This document shows, in pieces, positions 8,386-17,160 of a DNA stretch of 61,994 nt. Position 1 is the first letter of the stretch, and each line of letters opens with the position of its first letter. The stretch comes from Paludifilum halophilum (lineage in GTDB: Bacteria; Bacillota; Bacilli; Thermoactinomycetales; DSM-45169): NCBI RefSeq assembly GCF_002245355.1, contig NZ_NOWF01000014.1:1-61994 (forward strand), read 5' to 3'. The notes beneath the pieces are model-generated. The model searched no databases, was not told where the DNA came from, and saw nothing but the letters and a program-made list of their open reading frames with translations. The position numbers and the translations under genes were made by a program.

Positions 8386-8443
8386 CTTGAAAACCGCCGA
8401 GGGTTTACGCCCTCCGTGGGTTCGAATCCCACCCTCTCCGCCA
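8386..8443 (+). other. Prophage attachment site: 3' fragment of tRNA-Ser(UGA)
   Basis: The 58 bases from the anticodon loop (CTTGAAA, anticodon TGA) through the variable arm and T-arm to the CCA end match the 3' part of a tRNA-Ser. No 5' half precedes them; prophage sequence does. The intact tRNA-Ser(CGA) at 53782 confirms the fold. The complete tRNA-Ser(UGA) and the other end of the prophage should lie left of this window. Confidence 0.85.
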
Positions 8444-8475
8444 ATCGATCAAATACGGCCGTTTGTCAGCCTCAG

Positions 8476-8504
8476 AAAAAGCCGCCCAGTTCGGGCGGCT
8501 TTTT
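8476..8504. terminator. Terminator downstream of the antiporter gene
   Basis: A perfect GCCGCCC / GGGCGGC hairpin flanked by A and T runs can end transcription from either strand. It lies 15 bases beyond the end of the antiporter gene and close to the prophage junction. Confidence 0.8.
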
Positions 8505-8518
8505 GTAGTGCTGGGGAT

Positions 8519-9838
8519 TTATAAGACAAGAGCGGCGACCACCCCGAATAGGACGAGTGGAATATTAAAATGCAGAAATGTCGGCACGCAGGTATCCCAA
8601 ATGTGGTGGTGATTCCCATCCGCATTGAGCCCGGATGTCGGCCCCAGCGTACTGTCCGACGCCGGTGATCCGGCATCTCCGATCGCACCCGCCGTTCCGA
8701 TCAAGGCGGCGGTGGCTAAGGCGGAAAATCCGGCTTCAGCACAGAGGGGCACATACAAAGCCGCTATAATCGGAATGGTACCGAAAGAGGAGCCGATGCC
8801 GATCGTCACTAATAAACCGACCAGCAGCATCACGACGGCGATCAATAATTGGTTATCCCCTAAAAGGTCGGCGGCGGAAGCGACCAGGGATTTAATCGCA
8901 CCTGTTTCCTGCAGAACCGTTGCATAGCCGGAGGCGATCAGCATCACAAAAGCAATCATACCCATCATTTTAATGCCTTCATGAACGATATGATCGCCTT
9001 GACGGAACGGAACAACAAAAAATATAAACATGGATATCACGCCGGTCAACGCACCTAAAACGAGAGAGTCGGTTGTCAATTGAACCGCGAGGGCAGCGGT
9101 AATGGCGACAAGGGTGAACAAATGGTGCCTCGAAAATGTTTCCACAGCCCCTTCATCAGCAGCGGAAACCTCGGCTTCGCCGGGAGTCACATGGGCTTTG
9201 CGAGGTTCACGTTCTTTTCTGTACGAAACAAAGACAGCAAATAATAAACCGAAAATCATGCCTGTACCGGGGATCAGCATGGCGGTTGAAACCGAGGAAA
9301 GTGCGATTTCCATCCCATTGGCCTTCATTTCATCAGCAATAATCCCCTGAAAAATAAGACCGAACCCTGCCGGGATCATCATATAAGGTGCTTTCAGTCC
9401 GAATGTTAACGCTGTGGCCACCCCGCGGCGATCAATTTTCATGGTGTCAAACAAATGCAGCAGCGGAGGAATCAGAATCGGTATGAATGCGATATGAACC
9501 GGTACCGCATTTTGTGACAAAGAGGCCACTCCGGCAATGGCGAGAAAAAGAACGGAACGTTTTCCTTTCAGTAATCGGATCATCCGTTTAACCAAAAATC
9601 CGACAATTCCCGAATAGCCGATCATAACCGCAAAAAAGCCCAATAATAAATAACTTAAGGCCGTATTGGCTTGTCCGCCCATCCCGGAGACCAGTAAATC
9701 GGTCGTTTCCGTCAACGATAAGCCGGCCATCAAACCTGCCGCCAGTGCCGCGATTAATAGGGCCAGAATGACGTTGACCCTGAACAAACTCAAAGTGATC
9801 AGTAAAAGTACCGAGAGAACAACGACCGCAGCTCCCAT
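8519..9838 (-). CDS. Sodium/proton antiporter family (NhaC/YuiF-like) transporter
   Basis: This 439-residue integral membrane protein has about 11-12 helices. It belongs to the Na+/H+ antiporter (IT-superfamily, NhaC/YuiF-like) group, judged from internal repeats such as LSQNAVPVHIAFIPILIPPLL and GDAGSPASDSTLGPTSGLNADG, which correspond to the re-entrant loops of these carriers. A soluble loop of about 35 residues splits the two halves. Such proteins exchange sodium for protons or move amino/organic acids; the substrate cannot be read here. It is a single-gene unit ending at the hairpin at 8476-8504. Confidence 0.8.
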   Translation of the reverse strand: MGAAVVVLSVLLLITLSLFRVNVILALLIAALAAGLMAGLSLTETTDLLVSGMGGQANTALSYLLLGFFAVMIGYSGIVGFLVKRMIRLLKGKRSVLFLAIAGVASLSQNAVPVHIAFIPILIPPLLHLFDTMKIDRRGVATALTFGLKAPYMMIPAGFGLIFQGIIADEMKANGMEIALSSVSTAMLIPGTGMIFGLLFAVFVSYRKEREPRKAHVTPGEAEVSAADEGAVETFSRHHLFTLVAITAALAVQLTTDSLVLGALTGVISMFIFFVVPFRQGDHIVHEGIKMMGMIAFVMLIASGYATVLQETGAIKSLVASAADLLGDNQLLIAVVMLLVGLLVTIGIGSSFGTIPIIAALYVPLCAEAGFSALATAALIGTAGAIGDAGSPASDSTLGPTSGLNADGNHHHIWDTCVPTFLHFNIPLVLFGVVAALVL

Positions 9839-9932
9839 TTTATCCCCCCTTGATGTCCATTTCTATTTTGGATGCTTCTATGTTTATTTTTATACTGAAC
9901 ATGATCATCCCTTTCCTTTATATCAAAACATG

Positions 9933-9970
9933 AAAAAATTCTTCAGCCATTGGTTCCCCCAGCTGAAGAA
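9933..9970 (-). terminator. Minus-strand terminator of a small transcript
   Basis: TTCTTCAGC and GCTGAAGAA form a perfect 9-bp stem. Read on the minus strand it is followed by TTTTTT. It ends a transcript covering the small membrane protein at 10032-10182. Confidence 0.7.
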
Positions 9971-10031
9971 TCGCATCCATGCGGGACTGTGGTTTTACTA
10001 TGAACGCCGACTGTCGGAAGCGTCTCGATCT

Positions 10032-10182
10032 CTAAAACAGATAAGAAATCAAGAGGTAAGCAAGGAAACCGAGTACGACGAGCACAGCCGGGACAAATCT
10101 CCAGAGTTGGGCAATGGTCATTTGAGTGGCAAAAGTCCTGGTCGTCAAATCCGCGTTGGGGTTTCTTTTTATTCGAGTCCAT
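10032..10182 (-). pseudogene. Small tail-anchored membrane protein, apparently frameshifted
   Basis: ATG 10182 has an AGAAGG ribosome binding site and opens MDSNKKKPQRGFDD, after which the frame becomes composition-poor. One base out of phase, the same DNA reads TFATQMTIAQLWRFVP and then a clean 17-residue hydrophobic helix ending in TAG at 10032. Joined, the halves give a natural-looking protein of about 50 residues with a charged start and a C-terminal anchor. The shift lies near 10130-10145. It could be a mutation, a sequencing error or coincidence. The rest of the gap 9839-10322 shows only the terminator at 9933. Confidence 0.35.
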
Positions 10183-10322
10183 AAAGAAAGCCTTCTGTGA
10201 GGAAAATCCGGTTTGTTCCCAAGTCTATCATATGATTGATAGAAAGTCCTACTTTTTACCCTTTACCCATTTTATCACAATGATGTACCGGAAAGAAGTG
10301 CTTCATTGGAAAAAAGACGGTG

Positions 10323-11150
10323 TTACCCCAGCGCCACGTCCAGAATCATCATAATGGCGAAACCGGCCATCAGGGACATGGAGGCGAGATCTGTATTTCC
10401 TTCTTCCTGCGATCCGGGAATCACTTCCTCAACGACGACGAAAATCATCGCACCTGCGGCAAAACTGAGGGCATAGGGTAAAAGAGGCTGAACAAAGATA
10501 ACCGCCAGTGCACCGATTACACCGGCGATCGGTTCCACAATACCGGATAGTTGGCCGTAAAAAAAGCTTTTTTTACGGGACATTCCGTCCCGCCTGAGGG
10601 GGAAGGAGACTGCCACGCCTTCGGGAAAGTTTTGAATGCCGATGCCGAGACCGAGGGCGACGGCTCCAGCCAGTGATGCAGACGGAAAATCGGCCGCCAC
10701 CGCCCCGAATGCGACACCGACGGCAAGACCTTCAGGGATATTATGAAGCGTGATTGCCAGTACAAGTAATGTACTGCGCCGTCGGGTTTTCGGATAGAAT
10801 CCTTCCGCTTCACTTTTCGGCAATGTCGGATGAAGATGCGGTAACACTTTATCCACGATTAACAGGAAAATGCCTCCTGATATAAAACCGATTGCCGCCG
10901 GGATCCATTCCGGGATTTCGGATTGCCTCGCCATTTCAAGAGCCGGTGAAAGCAGAGACCAGAAACTGGCGGCGATCATGACACCTCCGGCAAAACCGAG
11001 CATCCCGTCTAAAAGTTTTTGGTTGATTTTTCTTGTCATAAAAACCAGTGCGGCTCCGAGTGCGGTCATTAACCAAGTGAATAATGTTGTAATCAAAGCC
11101 TGAAAGACAGGGTCCAGCCCGATAAAAAAGTCAATCATCACGAGATCCAT
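10323..11150 (-). CDS. ZIP-family divalent metal transporter
   Basis: This 275-residue protein has eight predicted helices. It contains the ZIP signature [10 protein letters not shown] in helix 4 and its partner QNFPEGVAV in helix 5, which form the metal path; His and Glu are present in both. A short histidine-bearing loop ([16 protein letters not shown]) separates helices 3 and 4. Transport of zinc, iron or manganese into the cytosol is the family role. The start is uncertain: ATG 11150 directly abuts GAAAGGA, whereas the downstream GTG/ATG pair near 11138-11141 is better spaced. It stands alone, divergent from a TetR gene. Confidence 0.88.
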   Translation of the reverse strand: MDLVMIDFFIGLDPVFQALITTLFTWLMTALGAALVFMTRKINQKLLDGMLGFAGGVMIAASFWSLLSPALEMARQSEIPEWIPAAIGFISGGIFLLIVDKVLPHLHPTLPKSEAEGFYPKTRRRSTLLVLAITLHNIPEGLAVGVAFGAVAADFPSASLAGAVALGLGIGIQNFPEGVAVSFPLRRDGMSRKKSFFYGQLSGIVEPIAGVIGALAVIFVQPLLPYALSFAAGAMIFVVVEEVIPGSQEEGNTDLASMSLMAGFAIMMILDVALG

Positions 11151-11281
11151 TCCTTTCTCATCATCTTACAGTAACCCAAAATCAGTGTATGATAAAATAT
11201 TTTGTTTCAGGTCTGCTAATCCATGCGGGCCGAATCAAGACGCGGTTGATGGATGGGGAAAAAAGATGTATGATTTACATT

Positions 11282-11297
11282 GTTAGTGTTTACTAAC
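11282..11297. promoter_or_regulatory. Probable TetR operator
   Basis: GTTAGT-GTTT-ACTAAC is a perfect inverted repeat 21 bases before the TetR start codon, placed to give autoregulation. Confidence 0.65.
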
Positions 11298-11318
11298 ACG
11301 GAATGCGGAGGTTGGATC

Positions 11319-11900
11319 ATGGCTACAGACTCTATGGACACCAAAGACAAAATTCTGCTCGCGGCAATCGATCGGTTTGCGGAGAGAGGGTTTCGCTCCG
11401 TGACGACGAAAGAGATTGCCAACGCCGCTTCCGTCAGCGAAATGACGGTTTTTCGCCACTTCGGCACCAAGAAAAACATCCTGGATTACGCCATCGATCA
11501 ATCGTCTCATGACAGCCCCATGCAAACGTTTTTCAAGGAGAAGATTGTCTGGGATTTGGAAACGGATCTGTTGATGTTCAGCCGGGAGTACCGGCGCCAT
11601 ATAAAGAAAAACGAAAAAGTGTTTCGGGTTTTCATGCACGAGATCCGAAACTTTCCGGATTTGGAACAAAAGATGTTATATAAAAATCCCCATCAGTTGA
11701 AAAAGCTCCTGGCGGACTATTTTTCCCGGATGCAGGAGAAGGGGAAGCTGCTTCAGACCGAGCCAGAGGCTCCGGCAATCGCGGTGGTCTTCCTCAATAT
11801 GGTCGGGGTGATCGGAGTGGAAGAAATGTTTTCGGATATCAAGGATGAAGATTTTATCAAGGATGCGATCCGTATATTCGCCCGCGGTCTTACTCCCTAG
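11319..11900 (+). CDS. TetR/AcrR-family regulator of an ABC exporter
   Basis: This 193-residue regulator begins with a typical TetR DNA-binding domain (KDKILLAAIDRFAERGF, then TTKEIANAASVSEMTVFRHFGTKKNIL). The C-terminal ligand and dimer domain is variable. Start ATG 11319 follows CGGAGGT at good spacing; longer frames start inside the operator. Located 211 bases before a drug-type ABC transporter pair on the same strand, it most likely represses itself and that transporter. The inducer is unknown. Confidence 0.88.
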   Translation: MATDSMDTKDKILLAAIDRFAERGFRSVTTKEIANAASVSEMTVFRHFGTKKNILDYAIDQSSHDSPMQTFFKEKIVWDLETDLLMFSREYRRHIKKNEKVFRVFMHEIRNFPDLEQKMLYKNPHQLKKLLADYFSRMQEKGKLLQTEPEAPAIAVVFLNMVGVIGVEEMFSDIKDEDFIKDAIRIFARGLTP

Positions 11901-12064
11901 TGCCCCTTCTAAGAAAGTCGATCGTGTTTCCGACAAGGGAGGGGCCGGTTTTTCACGGAGTGCCTTCATTTGTCGATGCGAAGCGAAGGGGAAAACCGGC
12001 TCCGACCGTTCCTGTGGCCCACCCTTGGCAGAAAGACAGAACCAAGTGGCCTGAAGGGGCACTA
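11898..12064. repeat. Palindromic intergenic element with 12-bp inverted ends
   Basis: The ends TAGTGCCCCTTC and GAAGGGGCACTA are perfect inverted repeats. An internal hairpin is made by CCGGTTTT and AAAACCGG. The core contains CACGGAGTGCCTT, also found in the hairpin at 47901-47967. It encodes nothing evident and overlaps the stop region of the TetR gene. A small non-autonomous repeat or a structured RNA are possible. Confidence 0.6.
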
Positions 12065-12111
12065 GAAGAAAAGAACGGTTCACCTTTTAAATCGGTCCGG
12101 GAGGAGTCATC

Positions 12112-13098
12112 ATGGATCCCATTATTGAAGTCAAGGGTCTCAAAAAAGATTTCAAACAGTTTGAAGCAGTGAAAGAGGTCGACTTTTCTGTGGAACAGGG
12201 TGAAATCTTCGGCTTTTTGGGCCCGAACGGAGCGGGAAAGAGTACCACGATCAACATGTTGTCCACCATGCTGAAACCGACGGGGGGCGAGGCGAGGATC
12301 AACGGTTTTGATATCGTAAAAAGCCGAAATGATGTCCGAAACAGTATCGGCATCATCTTTCAGGAAACAACACTGGATGATAAATTGACAGCCAACGAAA
12401 ACCTCATGCTCCATTGTAAGTTTTATGGCGTAGATCCGTCGATCAGGGAAGAGCGAATCAGAGAAGTACTCCATATTGTCGATCTAGCGGATAAGCGCAA
12501 ACAAATCGTGGAAACCTTTTCCGGCGGTATGAAAAGACGTTTGGAGATTGCCCGGGGGTTGTTGCATTATCCCAAGGTTCTTTTTCTGGATGAACCGACG
12601 GTGGGGCTGGATCCTCAGACGAGATCCCACATTTGGGAGTATATTTTAAAGCTGAAGGAGAAGGCCGGGATCACCATTTTTTTGACTACTCATTACATGG
12701 ATGAGGCGGAAATATGCGATCGCATCGCCGTGATGGATCATGGTGAGCTGATTGCGCTGGATACGCCCTATGAATTGAAAAACAAGGTCGGCGGCGATGT
12801 TGTGGAAATTTCCACCTCGGATAATGAAGCCGCTCAGGCCAAGATCGAGCAGAACTATGAAAGAAACGTGAAGAACAAAGACAACCGGCTGACCTTTCAT
12901 GTGACCAAAGGGGATGAATTTTTGGTTCAATTCGTCAGGGAATTTGAGGTTCCCCTTCACAGTGTCAATCTGCGCAGACCGACGCTGAACGATGTTTTTC
13001 TACACCTGACCGGTAGAGAAATCAGGGAAGAAACCGCTTCTCAAAAGGAGATCATGAAACGGAATATGAAAATGAGCATGAGAAAGGGGCGTCGATAA
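12112..13098 (+). CDS. Drug-exporter-type ABC transporter, ATP-binding subunit (DrrA-like)
   Basis: This 328-residue ATPase has Walker A GPNGAGKST (residues 37-45), signature FSGGM (136-140), Walker B VLFLDE with EPTVGLD (156-167), and a switch histidine in TTHYMDE. The C-terminal extension of about 90 residues with LRRPTLNDVFLHLTGREIR is typical of DrrA/CcmA-like exporters. It starts nine bases after GGGAGGA. The permease ATG overlaps its stop, so both subunits are made from one message. Export of a hydrophobic drug or natural product is the family expectation. Confidence 0.92.
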   Translation: MDPIIEVKGLKKDFKQFEAVKEVDFSVEQGEIFGFLGPNGAGKSTTINMLSTMLKPTGGEARINGFDIVKSRNDVRNSIGIIFQETTLDDKLTANENLMLHCKFYGVDPSIREERIREVLHIVDLADKRKQIVETFSGGMKRRLEIARGLLHYPKVLFLDEPTVGLDPQTRSHIWEYILKLKEKAGITIFLTTHYMDEAEICDRIAVMDHGELIALDTPYELKNKVGGDVVEISTSDNEAAQAKIEQNYERNVKNKDNRLTFHVTKGDEFLVQFVREFEVPLHSVNLRRPTLNDVFLHLTGREIREETASQKEIMKRNMKMSMRKGRR

Positions 13099-13931
13099 TG
13101 GCGGGAATCGTGGCCATATGGCAGCGGGATGTTTTGAAATTCTTCCGGGACCGGGCCCGGTTGGTCGGCTCTTTTGCCATGCCGTTCATGTTCTTGATCT
13201 TGTTCGGAAGCGGTATGAGCGGGGCGATGAAAGCCATGATGGGCGGGACGGGTGCTTCCGGTCCGCTGCGCGATTTCGATTTTGTGGAGTTCATGTTTCC
13301 GGGGATCGTCGGTATGGCAGTGTTTACAACTTCCATATTTTCCGCATTATCTGTCGTACAGGATAAAGAGTTCGGTTATATGCGTGAGATCCTCGTTTCT
13401 CCGATCTCCCGGATGTCCATCGCCATTGGAAAAGTACTCGGGGGCAGTACTGTCGCTGTCTTTCAGGGATTGCTGATGATGATTTTCGTGCCGTTCATCG
13501 GCCTGGAAATCAATCTGTCCATCATCTTGCGGCTGATCCCGGTCATGTTTTTGGTTGCGTTCGTCATTTCCTCGATCGGCCTGCTGATCGCCAGTACCTT
13601 GAAGACGTCACAAGCGTTTCAAATGGTGATCCAAATCCTCATTTTTCCCATGCTGTTTCTGTCAGGCGCCTTCTTTCCCCTTAGTGGAATGCCGGCCTGG
13701 ATGAATGTGTTGGTAAAGATCAATCCGCTGACCTATGCGGTCGACATGTTTAAAAAGATCATTTTGCAGGCGGATCAGATGACTCCTGCATTAAAAGAAG
13801 CGATGGGATTAAACTTATCCGTTTTCAATCACACCATCACCTTTACGGAAGAAGTTTTGTTCATGGTGGCGGCGGGGCTTATCTTTATCATTTTGGCCAC
13901 CGTCAGCTTCAGCCGAACGGAAGCCACATAA
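13098..13931 (+). CDS. ABC-2 type exporter permease (DrrB-like)
   Basis: This 277-residue membrane protein has six helices and the ABC-2 layout: a short amphipathic start (MAGIVAIWQRDVLKFFRDRARL), a glycine- and methionine-rich loop, then five hydrophobic segments and the coupling sequence MREILVSPISR. It pairs with the ATPase encoded immediately upstream, with which it shares the overlapping ATGA-type junction. Its gene ends the operon at a strong terminator. Substrate unknown. Confidence 0.9.
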   Translation: MAGIVAIWQRDVLKFFRDRARLVGSFAMPFMFLILFGSGMSGAMKAMMGGTGASGPLRDFDFVEFMFPGIVGMAVFTTSIFSALSVVQDKEFGYMREILVSPISRMSIAIGKVLGGSTVAVFQGLLMMIFVPFIGLEINLSIILRLIPVMFLVAFVISSIGLLIASTLKTSQAFQMVIQILIFPMLFLSGAFFPLSGMPAWMNVLVKINPLTYAVDMFKKIILQADQMTPALKEAMGLNLSVFNHTITFTEEVLFMVAAGLIFIILATVSFSRTEAT

Positions 13932-13941
13932 AAGAAGTCCG

Positions 13942-13977
13942 AAAAGCCCTCTTCTGTTCTTTCGGAAGAGGGCTTTT
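13942..13977 (+). terminator. Terminator of the TetR-ABC operon
   Basis: AAAAGCCCTCTTC and GAAGAGGGCTTTT form a 13-bp stem ending in a T-run. Confidence 0.88.
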
Positions 13978-14230
13978 ATATAAGAAAAATTGGTATAGAC
14001 ATCCGCATCCCATTTATATAAAATACGAAATAGGTGGAAAATTCATTCCCTGATAGCCGATGATGTTCAAGGAGGTGTGAACCCCCGAACCAACAGGATG
14101 GTGAATGGTTGTATCGGTCTGTCCCTTATTTTCCGACTAGTCGGAAGAATGGTGATCGAAAGGGGAGGAATCCGTTATGGGGATGAGAAGGACAAGCTTT
14201 CAAAAGCGAGCTTAGTTAAAAAGCGGATCG

Positions 14231-15307
14231 GTGTTGACGTTGGTTTTGACTCTTCTCCTCGCTTGGATCCCGGTTCATGGATTTGCGGCAGTTGAAGGGC
14301 AATCTGTCGCCGAACAAGGGGGGAGTAAGTCCCTGATCGGTTATTGGCACAATTTCGATAATGGGTCGGAAGTGCTTCGTCTCCGGGAAGTTTCGCCCCG
14401 GTTTGATGTAATTAATGTTGCTTTTGCAGAACCGACCGGAAGGGTTCCCGGCGAAATGGGGTTCACCCCTTTTCAGGCCACCCCCGAAGAATTTAAGGCG
14501 GATATCGAATATCTCCAAAATCAGGGCAAAAAAGTGATCATCTCCATCGGCGGGGCCAACGGTCATATCCGGCTGGAAAACAGCACGGAGAGAGAACGTT
14601 TTGTCGAATCCATGTCAGAGATTATACGGAGTTACGGTTTTGATGGAATCGATATCGATCTGGAAGGCAGTTCTCTTTTCTTGGACCCCGGGGACACGGA
14701 TTTTAAAAATCCGACGACACCAGCGATTACTCATATGATTTCCGCGATTCGTTCGATCCGCAGCGGTTTTGGCTCCGATTTTGTCTTATCGATGGCTCCC
14801 GAGACCGCTTATGTTCAGGGAGGATATACCGTTTACGGCGGGCCTTGGGGAGCCTATCTCCCTGTCATCCATGCCCTCAGGGATGAGCTTACTTATATTC
14901 ATGTCCAACACTATAATTCAGGGGCGATGACCGGGCTTGACGGTCGCAGCTACGCCCAGGGAACCCCTGATTTTCAGGTAGCGATGGCTGAGATGTTATT
15001 ACACGGCTTTCCTGTGGCAAACGATTCTGATCAATTCTTTCCGGGATTGAGAGAAGATCAAGTCGCGTTCGGCCTTCCGGCTTCTCCATCCGCCGCTCCG
15101 TCGGGAGGATATCTGGAGCCGGCGGGGATTGAAAAAGCCCTGAATTATCTCGCGAAGGGCGACTCTTTCGGAGGTACTTACCAGCTGAGAAAATCCGGTG
15201 GTTATCCCGGGATCAAAGGTGTCATGACTTGGTCGATCAACTGGGACCTGGCCGCAGGCGAGACATTCTCCTCCAATGTCCGAAACGTTCTCGATGCCTT
15301 GAAATAA
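14231..15307 (+). CDS. GH18 family glycoside hydrolase (chitinase-like), with upstream in-frame amber codon
   Basis: This is a secreted GH18 enzyme expected to hydrolyse beta-1,4-N-acetylglucosamine polymers. The family signature DGIDIDLEG (residues 138-146 counted from GTG 14231) includes the catalytic Glu145, and the SIGG strand precedes it. A hydrophobic signal sequence ends HGFAA. The best ribosome binding site (GGGGAGGAA) precedes ATG 14177 in the same frame, and that start would supply the positively charged n-region. However, TAG at 14213-14215 interrupts the frame after 12 codons. Expression could restart at GTG 14231 or TTG 14234, but neither has a good site and the signal would lack positive charges. 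It may be a recent pseudogene or a sequence error. Confidence 0.8.
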   Translation: MLTLVLTLLLAWIPVHGFAAVEGQSVAEQGGSKSLIGYWHNFDNGSEVLRLREVSPRFDVINVAFAEPTGRVPGEMGFTPFQATPEEFKADIEYLQNQGKKVIISIGGANGHIRLENSTERERFVESMSEIIRSYGFDGIDIDLEGSSLFLDPGDTDFKNPTTPAITHMISAIRSIRSGFGSDFVLSMAPETAYVQGGYTVYGGPWGAYLPVIHALRDELTYIHVQHYNSGAMTGLDGRSYAQGTPDFQVAMAEMLLHGFPVANDSDQFFPGLREDQVAFGLPASPSAAPSGGYLEPAGIEKALNYLAKGDSFGGTYQLRKSGGYPGIKGVMTWSINWDLAAGETFSSNVRNVLDALK

Positions 15308-15332
15308 ACCGGTGACGACCCGTATCCGACTG

Positions 15333-15372
15333 AACTCCCTCTGAGCGGTCCGTACTCCGAGGGGGTTTTTTC
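15333..15372 (+). terminator. Terminator after the GH18 gene
   Basis: AACTCCCTC pairs with GAGGGGGTT (one G-U pair), and TTTTTT follows. Confidence 0.7.
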
Positions 15373-15462
15373 ATAAGATAGAAACAGAATAAAATAATCA
15401 ATCCTTTGACCTCATCCCTCAGTGTTCCGCCTGTCGTGAACGGGTAACGAAGGAGGATGGAT

Positions 15463-16311
15463 ATGAACAGGTTTTTTTCCGCAGGGCTTGTTTTTTTGAT
15501 CGGAATGACCTTCTTGTTTTTCCCGGTAAACATCGAAAAAGCCCGAGCCGGCCCCCAACAAACCCTTCGGGTTATGAGCTATAACATTCATGCCGGGATC
15601 GGTTGGGATCAGTCTTATGATCTGGACCGGATCGCGAGGGTGATCCGTGAATCCGAAGCGGAAGTGGTCGGTCTGCAGGAGGTGGATGTTCATTGGGGAA
15701 GCCGCAGTCGTTTTGAAAACGGAATCGAGATTCTGGCTCAAAAGCTGAATATGAATGTTTTTTTTGCCCCGATTTACAGTCGGGACGGTCAACCCCCCAG
15801 GGAATTCGGAGTAGCTGTATTAACGGAATACCCGATATTGGATGCCAGGAATCACGAGATTACCCGGCTTTCCACCCAGGAGCCCGATCCTTCTCCGAAG
15901 CCGGCCCCCGGTTTTGCCGAGGTGGTGGTCAATGTGAGGGGAGTGCATCTTCCGGTTTATGTGACCCATTTGGACTACCGGTCGGATCCGTCGATCCGGG
16001 AAATGCAAGTGAAAGACATGTTAAACATTGTGTCCCGGCGTCATCGTGAACATCTTTTGATAGGGGATTTGAATGCCACACCGGAAGCGCAGGAGTTAAA
16101 GGATTTGTTCCAAAAATATGAGGATGCATGGGCTTCCCGTTCGGACCCGGGTTACACCTTTCCTGCCGGTGAACCGACAAAACGGATCGACTATGTGCTG
16201 GCCACACCGGGAATTCGGGTTGAATCGGCCCATGTGCCGAACACCCTGGCCTCCGATCATCGACCGGTCATCGCAGACTTAACGTTGAGGCGCGGATCGC
16301 CCCATCCATAG
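15463..16311 (+). CDS. Secreted endonuclease/exonuclease/phosphatase (EEP) family protein
   Basis: This 282-residue protein has an N-terminal signal peptide (hydrophobic to about residue 20, likely cut near KARAG) and the EEP metal-hydrolase fold. Active-site motifs are SYNIHAG, LQEVD (metal-binding Glu), THLDYRSD, GDLNA and SDHRPV (catalytic Asp-His). Family members cut phosphodiester or phosphate ester bonds in nucleic acids, sphingomyelin or inositol phosphates; the exact substrate is not readable. ATG 15463 is seven bases after AAGGAGG, while ATG 15457 is too close to that site. It forms a single-gene unit. Confidence 0.88.
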   Translation: MNRFFSAGLVFLIGMTFLFFPVNIEKARAGPQQTLRVMSYNIHAGIGWDQSYDLDRIARVIRESEAEVVGLQEVDVHWGSRSRFENGIEILAQKLNMNVFFAPIYSRDGQPPREFGVAVLTEYPILDARNHEITRLSTQEPDPSPKPAPGFAEVVVNVRGVHLPVYVTHLDYRSDPSIREMQVKDMLNIVSRRHREHLLIGDLNATPEAQELKDLFQKYEDAWASRSDPGYTFPAGEPTKRIDYVLATPGIRVESAHVPNTLASDHRPVIADLTLRRGSPHP

Positions 16312-16330
16312 GCGAAACAGGCGGGCGTAC

Positions 16331-16371
16331 ACCAAAGCACTCTCCGATACTGGAGAGTGCTTTGGTGTTTT
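16331..16371. terminator. Bidirectional terminator between EEP and ArsR genes
   Basis: ACCAAAGCACTCTCC / GGAGAGTGCTTTGGT is a perfect 15-bp stem followed by GTTTT. It separates two convergent genes. Confidence 0.85.
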
Positions 16372-16678
16372 AATCGTGTTCGATATGACGAATGGTTTGT
16401 TTTAATAAGGTAATCACGTGGTCATCATCACAAGAGTAATAAAACGTATGCCCGGCTCTGCGATAGCGGACCAGATGGAGATTTCTCAGCAATGCGAGCT
16501 GGTGTGAAACAGCGGATTGGGATAGTTCCAGCACTTCCGAAATGTGGCCCACCGAACACTCCTCCTGGGAGAGGAGATACAAAATTTTGATGCGGGTAGG
16601 ATCCGCCAGTGCCTTAAAGGTTTGGGAGACTTCCTCTACTAATTCCGGAGACAGGAAATCGTGATCGCAGGCTTTCAA
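16370..16678 (-). CDS. Zinc-sensing ArsR/SmtB-family repressor (CzrA-like)
   Basis: This 102-residue winged-helix repressor has the ArsR core (FKALADPTRIKILYLL and the recognition helix LSQSAVSHQLALLRN). The C-terminal helix DDDHVITLLKQTIRHIEHD supplies the D-x-H ... H-x-x-H spacing of the alpha-5 zinc site of CzrA/SmtB. It would bind DNA without metal and release with zinc. The neighbouring divergent CDF exporter and the palindrome at 17009-17028 are the expected targets. Confidence 0.88.
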   Translation of the reverse strand: MKACDHDFLSPELVEEVSQTFKALADPTRIKILYLLSQEECSVGHISEVLELSQSAVSHQLALLRNLHLVRYRRAGHTFYYSCDDDHVITLLKQTIRHIEHD

Positions 16679-17008
16679 TATGTACCCCCCCTTAAAATGG
16701 ATCGTCCTCCAAAGGCGATGGGACGAAAGGGTTATTCAAAAATGGAATCGTTACCACGGCACAAACGTATGACATGATCGGATGAACTCTGTCTTCCAGT
16801 ATAAATCGATCTTGTATGTAAGGGCAAAAAATAGACAAACAGAGGATTGTTATACAGTCACTGGTGTTTTTGTAGATACCAAAAATCATTCACTGATAAG
16901 GCCGCTGGTCCGTATAAAGAAAAGGCTCCAGCATACAGAGATGAAGGTATAACCCTGAAAAAGGAGCTTGATAAACCCCTGTACTTGCGATAAACTATAA
17001 TAAACTAA
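16679..17008. other. Intergenic region between ArsR and CDF genes
   Basis: No gene is supported here. A 65-codon minus-strand frame has neither a ribosome binding site nor a plausible composition. The region becomes AT-rich toward the operator at 17009. Confidence 0.4.
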
Positions 17009-17028
17009 ATATGAGCATATACTCATAT
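17009..17028. promoter_or_regulatory. ArsR/SmtB-type operator upstream of the CDF exporter
   Basis: ATATGAGCATATACTCATAT is an almost perfect palindrome matching the ATATGA-N8-TCATAT pattern bound by SmtB/CzrA repressors. It lies about 130 bases before the exporter start. Confidence 0.75.
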
Positions 17029-17160
17029 AAAAAATAATAAACATATTTTGTAAAAGCGAGTGTTTAGGAAACAGCGATCAAGGAGGTTGGAAAGTCCGGG
17101 CGATAAAAGGGAAAACCGGATCTGGTCGATATTCACTCTGACGATAGGGGAGAGGAATGT

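Noticed and set aside
1..8443. The left prophage as helper for the tRNA-Arg element
   Set aside because: Only its right end is visible; its packaging genes are outside the window, and nothing in the sequence links the two except the shared membrane-HTH design.
14077..14295. Open frame with AAGGAGGTG near the start, upstream of the chitinase
   Set aside because: The start codon sits two bases from the ribosome binding site, the frame overlaps the real signal peptide region out of phase, and the product is not protein-like.
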